DNA of 55,929 bases from Microvirga arvi (GTDB lineage Bacteria > Pseudomonadota > Alphaproteobacteria > Rhizobiales > Beijerinckiaceae), in contig NZ_JAFEMD010000037.1 in NCBI RefSeq assembly GCF_016892765.1, forward strand, positions 1 to 55,929. Reading direction: 5' to 3'. The notes under the pieces were generated by a model that worked only from the letters and a program-made list of their open reading frames with translations, searched no databases and was not told the origin of the DNA. Both the position numbers and the translations under genes were made by a program. The first letter of the stretch is position 1, and each line of letters begins with the position of its first letter. This document shows positions 1-6,505 of this stretch, piece by piece.

Positions 1-1
1 C

Positions 2-82
2 AAGCCGCCCGATTCAGACGCTTTGCCGCCAGCCCTCCAGGTCATCGCTCATGCCAAGGAGGTCTCGCATCCAGACAATTAG
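2..82 (+). CDS. Possible 3' end of a gene cut by the window edge
   Basis: An open frame enters from the left edge and stops at TAG 80-82. It encodes about 26 residues with a plausible mix of charged and hydrophobic residues, ending in AKEVSHPDN. Another frame stays open to a TGA at 166-168 that overlaps the next start, but its composition is less protein-like. No family is recognisable from so short a tail. Confidence 0.25.
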   Translation, partial: KPPDSDALPPALQVIAHAKEVSHPDN

Positions 83-164
83 CCTCCAAGAAATTAGAAC
101 AAAGATCGAACTTGTGCGTTTCTCAGCCTGAACGAGACCTGAGCCCTGTTCTCCGAGGTGGCCT

Positions 165-809
165 ATGAGCTCAAAGCGCAACTCCCTCGTCTTGCCTCCC
201 TCGCTTCCAACTGCTGCCCGCAAGCTTTTCGAGCGGTTCGCCGTGCCTGCTGGGGGTGACGAGCACTCATACAGGCAGCGTCTCGCCGATATGCTCGCAA
301 CCCTACAGCCAAAGAATTCAATCGAGGCCTTCTGGGCCAAGGACATCGTCGATCTGACCTTGGAGATCGAGCGACTAAGACAGGTCGAGGCCGGACTTCT
401 TGAGGCGCAGGCTCGTGACGCGAAGCGCACCAACGATGCTATTCAAAAGGAAATGGCAGAGGCAGCTGCCGGCCTTGACATATCTTTCTGGGCTCAAGAG
501 CGAGGGCTAGACCATCGGGCGAATACTCCGGAGATCAAGGCGCAATTTGCCAAGTTCGTCGAAGAGCGACTTTCCATGTATTCGCAGAGCTCAGTCTCGC
601 AAGTTCGTCCAAGCGGCCCGGGTGACATAGCTCAGGCCTTCATTCATCATAGCGCCGAGCTTGATCAAATTGGTCGGATGATCTCATCAGCGGAAATGCG
701 CCGTCGACGCATCTTGCAGGAACTGGAACGGTACCGCTCAGCCCGACGCCCCCGATCCAGCGAAGCCGGCATCATTGATGCCCAGTTCACGGAACCGTCA
801 CCGCGCTAA
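165..809 (+). CDS. Hypothetical protein, paralogue of the next gene
   Basis: A 214-residue protein of unknown function, predicted cytosolic and largely helical, with no signal peptide or membrane segment. A GAGG-type ribosome site lies just upstream of the ATG. Two blocks recur in the next gene: a central segment around residues 38-70 (LQPKNSIEAFWAKDIVD) and the C-terminal tail (LERYRS, RR, then DAQFTE). The pair therefore arose by duplication or belongs to one family. The neighbours are an NALKHGL protein, a toxin-antitoxin pair and an HNH nuclease, so it sits in accessory DNA. I do not recognise a function. The coding frame is supported by length, ribosome site and the paralogy. Confidence 0.7.
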   Translation: MSSKRNSLVLPPSLPTAARKLFERFAVPAGGDEHSYRQRLADMLATLQPKNSIEAFWAKDIVDLTLEIERLRQVEAGLLEAQARDAKRTNDAIQKEMAEAAAGLDISFWAQERGLDHRANTPEIKAQFAKFVEERLSMYSQSSVSQVRPSGPGDIAQAFIHHSAELDQIGRMISSAEMRRRRILQELERYRSARRPRSSEAGIIDAQFTEPSPR

Positions 810-818
810 CGCGCTTCG

Positions 819-1511
819 GTGAAGGCAAGTGACTCCCAGATGTCCAAGAGCCACATCAGGGCCAAGGGTAGACGGAGCGCCTCAACCCCTGTGACCGGCC
901 TGGCGCTTGCTCGGGGTGAGGATCAGGAGGCATACAAGGCCCTTCGGCAAGCCATAACGACGGACCTCCAGCCCTGCGACGCCATTGAAGCGATCCTCAC
1001 GCAAACCATCATTGACCGCGCCTGGGATACCCTGCGCTGCCGGATGATCGAGAAATGTCTGCTTGCTTCGCCCTCGACGACAAGCGAGAACGCCGCACCC
1101 AATCGCAACGGCACCAAGAATAGCCTGGTGCGCAAACAAAGTGGAAGGCAGTCAGCGCAAGAGCCTGCCCTGCGCCGCCGGGGAGCGCGGGCTGCTCCTT
1201 CCGATGAGGACCGTGCCGCAGCACGAGAGGCTCTGGTCTCCGCCTATCAAACGCACTCTATCCCGCTAGAGGTCCTGACCCGCATATGCGCACGCGCCGA
1301 AGCCCAGCGCGATGCGGCTATCCAAGACCTTGAACGCTACCGGAGTTCGGTCCAGCGGCGACGCACCCACGAAATCGAGGACGCTGAGTTCACGGAGGTC
1401 ACAGGCGATGGGGTCAAGCCAGAAACGGGAGGCCAACCGGCGCAACGCACAGAACAGCACCGGTCCCCGCAGTCCCGCAGGGCGCGCCCGCGCAAGCCGC
1501 AACGCGCTTAA
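819..1511 (+). CDS. Hypothetical protein, paralogue of the preceding gene
   Basis: A 230-residue basic protein if the GTG at 819 is used; an in-frame ATG at 840 would give 223 residues. It shares with its upstream neighbour the segment LQPCDAIEAILTQTIID and the C-terminal block with LERYRSSVQRRR followed by DAEFTEV. Between them is a basic low-complexity stretch (about residues 95-135) rich in R, S and A that the paralogue lacks. It lies 9 bases after the previous stop and its 3' end overlaps the start region of the next gene by about 100 bases, so the three are probably co-transcribed. Function unknown. Confidence 0.65.
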   Translation: MKASDSQMSKSHIRAKGRRSASTPVTGLALARGEDQEAYKALRQAITTDLQPCDAIEAILTQTIIDRAWDTLRCRMIEKCLLASPSTTSENAAPNRNGTKNSLVRKQSGRQSAQEPALRRRGARAAPSDEDRAAAREALVSAYQTHSIPLEVLTRICARAEAQRDAAIQDLERYRSSVQRRRTHEIEDAEFTEVTGDGVKPETGGQPAQRTEQHRSPQSRRARPRKPQRA

Positions 1512-1896
1512 ACATGGTCTCGCGGTTGCCAGCCGGCACCCTGGTCTTGCCAGCATGGTCGATGAACTCGCGCAAGATCTGCTCGCCGAATTGGGAACGG
1601 TCCAAGAGATCGCGCCGGAGCTAATCCAGATTGTTGAAGCAGAAATCGACCTGTTGCGGGCCCGCCAAATCCGAGCTGTGCTTGTGCAGCGTCTTCAGGC
1701 GATGATCAAGGATGACACCCCAAACGACAACGCGATGACCTTGCTGGATCAACTCAGCCGGGCCGACCGATACGAGCGCCGCGCGCTCTCGCGCCGCAAG
1801 TTCGCGGTGCGTGACCTGACGAGGGCGTTGAACGAGCCTTCGGTGTCCACCGCAGGCGACGAGGGCAGGCGGTTCCTAGGTCGGGGTCCGGCCTAA
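1408..1896 (+). CDS. NALKHGL-motif protein of mobile or plasmid type, function unknown
   Basis: 162 residues from the ATG at 1408, chosen because GGAGG at 1394-1398 is correctly spaced; the frame is open further upstream but lacks a better start. The N-terminus carries RRNAQNSTGPRSPAG followed by SRNALKHGL, a signature common in short alphaproteobacterial proteins often found near phage, plasmid or transposon genes. The C-terminal half is helical and ends with the block RADRYERRALSRRKFAV. It overlaps the preceding gene by 104 bases in another frame. A decayed relative of its C-terminus lies beyond vapBC at 2816-2992. The family has no firmly known function; a DNA-related role is only a guess. 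Confidence 0.65.
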   Translation: MGSSQKREANRRNAQNSTGPRSPAGRARASRNALKHGLAVASRHPGLASMVDELAQDLLAELGTVQEIAPELIQIVEAEIDLLRARQIRAVLVQRLQAMIKDDTPNDNAMTLLDQLSRADRYERRALSRRKFAVRDLTRALNEPSVSTAGDEGRRFLGRGPA

Positions 1897-1942
1897 GGTG
1901 TTGCCGGATCCGCCCCTGCGCCTCGTCAATTGGAACATGCAA

Positions 1943-1963
1943 GTTCCCGATCGAGTCGGGAAC
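1943..1963. other. Perfect hairpin between NALKHGL gene and vapB
   Basis: GTTCCCGA (1943-1950) and TCGGGAAC (1956-1963) form a perfect 8-bp stem with a 5-base loop. No T-run follows, so it is not a convincing intrinsic terminator. A second stem, GCGGCTCA at 2020-2027 with TGAGCCGC at 2041-2048, lies in the same 268-base gap. Confidence 0.4.
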
Positions 1964-2112
1964 TATTCCTGCTACACCCGGGGCGATCGAGAATGGTCAT
2001 GCGAGGTGGTGCGTGTGGCGCGGCTCATCGTCGGTGAGGCTGAGCCGCAGTGCGGATCCATTCGTCACAGTCAACTGGGCAGATGCGACGCTCGACCAGC
2101 GAAAGGCACGTC

Positions 2113-2153
2113 TTGAACTACCACCAATTTTGTATATACTTGCATGTATATAC
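2113..2153 (+). promoter_or_regulatory. vapBC promoter with twin-palindrome operator
   Basis: TTGAAC (2113-2118) and TATACT (2135-2140) make a sigma-70-like promoter with a 16-base spacer. The -10 lies inside the first of two identical 9-mers, TGTATATAC, at 2131-2139 and 2145-2153. Each contains the self-complementary GTATATAC, spaced so that the centres lie 14 bases apart. This is the layout expected for autorepression by a VapBC complex with two antitoxin DNA-binding heads. Confidence 0.8.
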
Positions 2154-2164
2154 GGAGAATAAAC

Positions 2165-2383
2165 ATGGCCACCGCAAAGGTTTTTCAGTCAGGCAACAGC
2201 CAAGCCGTCAGATTGCCCAAGCAGTTTCGGCTGACGAGCGATGAGGTCGAGATCTATCGGCGGGGCGACGAAATCGTCCTGCGGGAGAAACCCAAAAATC
2301 TGGCCCGCGCATTCGAGCTGCTGTGTGATCTCTCGGATGTCGAGCGCGAGGATGGCCCGCCGCAGGAGCGCGAGGGGTTATGA
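2165..2383 (+). CDS. vapB: VapB-type antitoxin
   Basis: 72 residues from ATG 2165, preceded by GGAG. The N-terminus reads ATAKVFQSGNSQAVRLPKQF, the swapped-hairpin AbrB/MazE fold typical of VapB antitoxins, which binds the operator DNA. The C-terminal part (about residues 45-72), which would wrap around and inhibit the toxin, is acidic and probably disordered. Its stop overlaps the vapC start by ATGA (2380-2383), giving translational coupling. Autoregulation is likely because the twin GTATATAC palindrome covers the promoter. An earlier in-frame ATG at 2144 falls inside the operator and lacks a ribosome site. Confidence 0.9.
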   Translation: MATAKVFQSGNSQAVRLPKQFRLTSDEVEIYRRGDEIVLREKPKNLARAFELLCDLSDVEREDGPPQEREGL

Positions 2384-2796
2384 CAGCCCAACCCCGTTAT
2401 CTCCTCGACACCGACATCTGCGTCTACATTCGCCGGGAGCGACCGCAAGCCGTCATGAAGCGGTTCAAGGCATTGCCTCCCGGCGCGATGGCTATTTCAG
2501 TGATAACCTATGGGGAACTGGCGTATGGGGTTCGCAAAGGCCCCGATCCTCGGAAAGCGATCATGGTCTTGGATGAACTGATTGCCCTGATCCCGGTCTT
2601 GCCGATGGCCACTGATGTGGCGGAGACCTATGGAACCATCCGATCCGGGCTGGCTGCTCGTGGCGAACTGATTGGCAACAACGATCTCTGGATCGCCGCC
2701 CATGCCAACAGCCTAGACGTGATCCTGGTTACCAACAATGAGAAAAAGTTTCAGCGGGTGAGTGGCCTCAAAATCGAAAATTGGGCCAAGGGATAA
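2380..2796 (+). CDS. vapC: VapC-type PIN-domain ribonuclease toxin
   Basis: A 138-residue single PIN domain. The metal-binding acidic residues are visible: D10 in LLDTDICVY, E46 in TYGEL and D102 in GNNDLWIAAHA, followed by the VTNNEKKF motif (119-124) that completes the active site. The family cleaves RNA, often initiator tRNA, in a Mg-dependent way when the antitoxin is degraded; the target here is unknown. It is translationally coupled to vapB by a 4-base overlap. The length matches FitB/VapC relatives of the VapC-1 type and no key residue is missing, so the toxin is probably active. Confidence 0.93.
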   Translation: MTAQPRYLLDTDICVYIRRERPQAVMKRFKALPPGAMAISVITYGELAYGVRKGPDPRKAIMVLDELIALIPVLPMATDVAETYGTIRSGLAARGELIGNNDLWIAAHANSLDVILVTNNEKKFQRVSGLKIENWAKG

Positions 2797-2815
2797 ATGC
2801 TGACGGCTGGACTGC

Positions 2816-2992
2816 TCTGAAAGTGACTCGTTCGGTGACGACGCGGCAACCTTGCTCGGTCAGCTCATACGTCCGGACCGCTATGAGCGTTGCGGACACT
2901 CATGCCGCAAGTTTGCGGTTCATGAAACTTGTCCGTGCTCTGACTCAAACTTCATTCTCTCACGCAAGCGGCCTATAATAGGCGAAAATTGA
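2816..2992 (+). pseudogene. Decayed copy of the C-terminal part of the NALKHGL-type gene
   Basis: Reading from 2816, about 58 codons run to TGA 2990-2992 without a start codon or ribosome site. The translation contains ATLLGQLIRPDRYERCGHS followed by CRKFAV, aligning with TLLDQLSRADRYERRALSR and RKFAV near the end of the gene at 1408-1896. At DNA level the best 80 bases are roughly two-thirds identical. The relic is in the same orientation as its relative and lies on the other side of vapBC. Nothing else is seen between vapC and the HNH gene. Confidence 0.6.
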
Positions 2993-3076
2993 GACTGCGG
3001 CTGTTTCGAGGACTGGCAAGACGGTCGTTACGCTCGTTCGATCGCAGCAAGCCACCTTTCTGACTGAGATGAAGAG

Positions 3077-3454
3077 TCATTTTCGCGGCACGATAGTGCC
3101 ATCAATCTTCCTCTTCCAGCGGCTCAGTTTCCCGCACGGAAACGGGCGTTTGGTCTTATCGGCGCCGAGATGCCGGATCTTCTGCCGCTTGGCTTTGGCC
3201 GCACGCCGATGATCGTCACGGGTCTTGGCCCGTGCGCAGGTCGCATGCGCAGGGCCCATGTTGTCGGGCTCGTCCTGGCCTCCCAACTCCAAGGCTCGGA
3301 TGTGCTCGATGATCCAACGCTCGCGGACTCCATCAATGCGCCGATCACACAGGACGCAAATCCCTTTGGCTCGTTCCCAAATCGCAAGCCGTACCCGTGA
3401 TGAGAGCCGGGACCTTCGGGTCGTCCCGAGTTCTGACGTTTCCACCAGAGGCAT
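3077..3454 (-). CDS. HNH endonuclease
   Basis: A 125-residue basic protein with a complete HNH core: zinc-binding pairs C33/C36 and a later C73, the general-base region IIEHIRALELGG with H51, then N65 and H70 in DNMGPAHATC. Such short HNH proteins cut DNA and are frequent in phages and mobile elements, often beside packaging genes; no packaging genes are visible here. GAGGAGG sits nine bases before the ATG, overlapping the end of the upstream gene, so it is the second gene of a two-gene operon. The basic C-terminus (PRK end) may add DNA binding. Target specificity cannot be read from the sequence. Confidence 0.85.
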   Translation of the reverse strand: MPLVETSELGTTRRSRLSSRVRLAIWERAKGICVLCDRRIDGVRERWIIEHIRALELGGQDEPDNMGPAHATCARAKTRDDHRRAAKAKRQKIRHLGADKTKRPFPCGKLSRWKRKIDGTIVPRK

Positions 3455-3466
3455 GACGTGGCCTCC

Positions 3467-4042
3467 TCAGCAACAGCCGATGGCAGGAGGAGCTTCGCTC
3501 GGCAGCCGCGAAGACGCGTCGTCCTGTCGCTTTTCGGCTGGAGGGACGGTGCTATCATCTGCCTCAAAGGGAACGAGCCGAACGCGCAGTCCCAAGGAGG
3601 CGACTGTCGGTCGTTGAAAGACATCAGGCGCCGAGAGCGGCTCGACGTTGGGCGGTTGCTTCCCAGAGGAACCATCGCACTGGTGACGAGCCTGAGAGGT
3701 TTGGCTGTTCGAATCGCGGTCCGACGCAGCCGAGGGCAGGGTCTGTGAGGGCGACGTGTCAACAAGGGCGAGCACGCGGTCCGTGCGGCGAACGAGAGCG
3801 GCCGTCGTGACCGGATCAAAACCGAGGTGCTGATTGAGCGGATCTCGCAGCAGCAGCACAAGCTCTCGGATCAGCCGGATCAGGAGATCGCAATCGCGGC
3901 AGGTGCGCAGGGCGGCTTTTTCAGCGGCGTTCTCATCCCGTGCGATGAGAGCCTCCACAACCGCTCGAGCCGAGCGGATAGCATAGTGGAGTTCGGTGGG
4001 AGGATACGAAGCATCAATAAACCGATCCTGATCATCCATCAT
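3467..4042 (-). CDS. Hypothetical protein, first gene of the HNH operon
   Basis: A 191-residue protein not assigned to any family. The N-terminal half (about residues 15-90) is helical and contains LLIRLIRELVLLLRDPLNQ, which looks like an amphipathic helix rather than a membrane anchor. The C-terminal half is low in order, rich in S, P, Q and D. The start ATG (4040-4042, immediately followed by a second ATG) has an AGGAG site and a strong promoter built into two palindromes, which supports the frame. It ends 12 bases before the HNH gene. An overlapping open frame on the other strand (3458-3748) lacks these signals. Role unknown; a partner or regulator of the HNH protein is only a guess from the operon. 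Confidence 0.6.
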   Translation of the reverse strand: MMDDQDRFIDASYPPTELHYAIRSARAVVEALIARDENAAEKAALRTCRDCDLLIRLIRELVLLLRDPLNQHLGFDPVTTAALVRRTDRVLALVDTSPSQTLPSAASDRDSNSQTSQARHQCDGSSGKQPPNVEPLSAPDVFQRPTVASLGLRVRLVPFEADDSTVPPAEKRQDDASSRLPSEAPPAIGCC

Positions 4043-4066
4043 GAGGAAAGCTCCTGGGACAGCAAT

Positions 4067-4099
4067 TTAACGTTATAATGTTAATTGACGTTACGTCAA
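4067..4099 (-). promoter_or_regulatory. Palindrome-embedded promoter of the HNH operon
   Basis: On the minus strand the -35 TTGACG (4094-4099) lies in the palindrome TTGACGT-N-ACGTCAA (4085-4099). The -10 TATAAC (4072-4077) lies in a second palindrome, TTAAC-N-TTATAA-N-GTTAA (4067-4084). The spacer is 16 bases. Two symmetric sites covering both promoter elements suggest tight repression by a dimeric regulator, which is not identified in the window. Confidence 0.65.
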
Positions 4100-4339
4100 C
4101 CGCTTTTTGTCCGAAGCTTGGCCTCCAGGTGTTGAATGCCCCGCCACTTGGCGCGCCGCTATCCGAGAGCAGCGTGACGCAGCAGGCTCTCGAAGAGTGA
4201 TTTTGGCAGAACGAAGCCAAATGAATATCGCGTGGCGGGTCTCCGGCTGAGACACCCTGCAACACCTGAAACCGCCCCGATCTTTTCCCGCTCCCGGGTG
4301 TTGTGTCTCCTGTGACATCAGCGGGAGGATCGGAGAGGG

Positions 4340-5287
4340 ATGGCGGCCAACGGGGATATCTTGGATTGTCTGATCGTCGGCGGAGGGCCGGCGGGTTTGA
4401 CGACAGCTTTGTATCTGGCCCGCTTCAAGCGCAGCTTCGCGGTGGTGGACAGCGGGACGCCCCGGGCGGCCTGGATCCCGACGAGCCACAACATTCCGGT
4501 CTTTGCGGAAGGCATTTCCGGCAAGGACATCCTGGCGCGGGCGCGGGCCAATCTCGAGCAATACGGCGTGACGATCCAGGCCGGCCGGATCACCGGCCTG
4601 CGCAAGCAGCCGGACCGTTTCATCGCGATGGTCGAGGATAACGATGGCGGCACCGGTCAGATCGCCGCCCGCCGGGTCGTGCTCGCCACGGGGGCGGTCG
4701 ACATCGAGCCCGATCTGCCGGATGTGCCGAATGCCGTTCAGAGAGGTCTCGTCCGCTACTGCCCGATCTGCGACGGCTACGAGTCCCGCGACCGGAAGAT
4801 CGCCGTCATCGCCTATGGTGCCCATGGCATAGGGGAGGCGGTCTTCATCGCCCGGACCTATTCCAGAGACGTGACTCTCCTGACCTTGGGGCAGAACCTG
4901 GAGCTCGATGCGGAGCAGCAGGCCAAGCTGGACGAGCACGGGATCAAGGTCGTGGTGGCTCCGGTCGAATCCCTTGCCATGGAGAACGACCGGATCTCAG
5001 CCGTGAACGTCGCCGGCAAGGAGCACCGTTTCGACGTTCTCTATTCGGCCTTGGGACTCAAGTACCGCTCGGACCTCGCGCTATCCTTAGACGCCGAGCA
5101 TGATCCGTCAGGCAGCCTGATTGTCGACAGCCATTGCCAGACGAGCGTCAAAGGCCTTTATGCCGCGGGCGATATCGTCCGCGGGCTCGACCAGATCGTG
5201 GTCGGCATGGGCCATGCGGCGTTGGCCGCTACGCATATCCATAACCATTGCGAATTGCCCACCGAGGATGAGCCCGGCGGGGCATGA
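4340..5287 (+). CDS. Thioredoxin-reductase-like FAD/NAD(P) oxidoreductase
   Basis: A 315-residue cytosolic flavoprotein of the thioredoxin reductase superfamily. The FAD-binding GGGPAG lies at residues 14-19, a second nucleotide-binding loop around 158-167 reads AYGAHGIGEA, and the FAD-contacting GLYAAGDI lies near 275. A CPICDGYE motif gives a redox pair C141/C144, equivalent to the CATC pair of TrxB, so disulfide exchange is possible. The second dinucleotide loop deviates from the usual GGGxxA, so NADPH use is uncertain. Start ATG 4340 follows GGAGAGGG. It is monocistronic and convergent with the esterase gene. The physiological partner is unknown; it is probably not the main TrxB. Confidence 0.85.
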   Translation: MAANGDILDCLIVGGGPAGLTTALYLARFKRSFAVVDSGTPRAAWIPTSHNIPVFAEGISGKDILARARANLEQYGVTIQAGRITGLRKQPDRFIAMVEDNDGGTGQIAARRVVLATGAVDIEPDLPDVPNAVQRGLVRYCPICDGYESRDRKIAVIAYGAHGIGEAVFIARTYSRDVTLLTLGQNLELDAEQQAKLDEHGIKVVVAPVESLAMENDRISAVNVAGKEHRFDVLYSALGLKYRSDLALSLDAEHDPSGSLIVDSHCQTSVKGLYAAGDIVRGLDQIVVGMGHAALAATHIHNHCELPTEDEPGGA

Positions 5288-5296
5288 GCGAGGACC

Positions 5297-6316
5297 CTAG
5301 GACAATGCCTTGGCCAGCAGCGGAAGGCTGATGTCCATCCGGTAGTCGACGGAGGAATGGTCGTCGTGGAATTCCTCATAGGTGTGAGGAATTCCGGCAG
5401 CATCGAGCTTCCGGCGCATGATCCGTGAGCCGTAGACCATGTTGTACTGGTCGATGTCGCCGCAATCGATGTAGAAGGCCTTCAGGTTGCGCAGGTTTTC
5501 CTGGTGCTGCCTATCATCCACCATGCGCAGCGGATCCCAGCGCAGCCAGTTCGCCCAGCGCTCGTCGATGACCTCGCAGGTCTCGAGATCCACAGGGAGA
5601 CGGATACCATAAAACTGGCTCGGATCGGGGTCGAAGCTTGCTGCTTGGGCGAGCAGCATCAGGGTATGCCAGTCCTTGTCCTTTGCCTTGGGGCCTGCTT
5701 CGAACTTGCGCAGGAAGGCTTCGATGGACATGCCGTGATCCACCAGATGACGCAGCGCACCGGCAAACTCGCCCAGGTGATAGAGGTATTCGAAGCCGAC
5801 ATCCCCGGAATGGGAGGCGGCGGCCGACCACACCGAGCCGCCATGGCGAAGCGCATGCACCATGGCGCCATAGCCGCCCGAGCTCTTTCCGAAGACGCCC
5901 CTGCGTCCGTCCCCGCCGCACGCGAAGCGGCCCTCCACGAAGGGCAGCATCTCGCGGATCAGGAAGGTCTCCCAATGACCCATGGCGGCGCTGTCGACAT
6001 ACTGGTTGCCGCCGAGCCGCGTGAAGCAGTCGGGGAAGGCCACAACGACCGGAGGCATGGCACCGGCGCCGATCAAGCGATCGAGGCGCTCGGGAACGTT
6101 CTCGCCGTAGTTCTTCCAATTGGTGTGGGCCGGTCCGCCAGCCGTGTAGCCGACGAGGTCGACGAGAAGGGGGAGGCCGCGCCCGTCGTGACCTGCGGGC
6201 ACATAGACGTCGACCCGCCGCCGGGAGGGATCGCCAAGGAGATTGCCCTTGAGGCACTGGCTGTCGATCCAAAGGCTGTGCACCGCGCCTGCCGGCACGT
6301 CATGATTCTTGCGCAT
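5297..6316 (-). CDS. Esterase-family alpha/beta hydrolase (enterochelin-esterase-like fold)
   Basis: 339 residues without signal peptide. The nucleophile elbow GKSSGGYGA places serine at 145 in GxSxGG, and HDDHSSVDYR near residue 318 supplies the likely catalytic histidine. The oxyanion region LLVDLVGYTAGG (about 50-61) and the PDCFTRLGGNQYV segment resemble the D-type esterase family that includes S-formylglutathione hydrolase and enterochelin esterase. The substrate cannot be inferred. A cap-like insertion lies at roughly 185-265. It converges on the flavoprotein gene with only 9 bases between stops, and its upstream neighbour is divergent, so it is probably transcribed alone. Confidence 0.8.
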   Translation of the reverse strand: MRKNHDVPAGAVHSLWIDSQCLKGNLLGDPSRRRVDVYVPAGHDGRGLPLLVDLVGYTAGGPAHTNWKNYGENVPERLDRLIGAGAMPPVVVAFPDCFTRLGGNQYVDSAAMGHWETFLIREMLPFVEGRFACGGDGRRGVFGKSSGGYGAMVHALRHGGSVWSAAASHSGDVGFEYLYHLGEFAGALRHLVDHGMSIEAFLRKFEAGPKAKDKDWHTLMLLAQAASFDPDPSQFYGIRLPVDLETCEVIDERWANWLRWDPLRMVDDRQHQENLRNLKAFYIDCGDIDQYNMVYGSRIMRRKLDAAGIPHTYEEFHDDHSSVDYRMDISLPLLAKALS

Positions 6317-6450
6317 GGCTATCCCTCGTCAGATCAATTCCCAAGATGTGACTGTCGAAACGGCACTTGTCCAGAATCCGGGCCCTCGCGCCGGTTAATA
6401 AGTCCTTATCCCACCTAGCCATTCCACCGGCTGCGAGTCTACGGTGCCGT

Positions 6451-6497
6451 CCCAGGTGTCATAGATCGGCGTCACAGATCGGCGTCATACCTGGGGG
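6451..6497 (+). promoter_or_regulatory. Leader hairpin overlapping the permease ribosome site
   Basis: CCCAGGT (6451-6457) can pair with ACCTGGG (6489-6495), the latter overlapping the Shine-Dalgarno run GGGGGA just before ATG 6506. Between the arms is a 12-base direct repeat, AGATCGGCGTCA at 6463-6474 and 6476-6487. The fold would hide the ribosome site, so translational control or binding of a protein to the repeat is possible. Confidence 0.4.
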
Positions 6498-6505
6498 ATG
6501 AAGTC

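Noticed and set aside
2781..2978. 65-codon plus-strand frame after vapC
   Set aside because: Lies in another frame over the decayed NALKHGL relative, which explains the sequence better.
3458..3748. Plus-strand open frame overlapping the first gene of the HNH operon
   Set aside because: No ribosome site or promoter, whereas the minus-strand gene has both.
4091..4939. 282-codon minus-strand frame opposite the flavoprotein gene
   Set aside because: Antisense to a gene with complete FAD and CxxC motifs, and lacks recognisable features.
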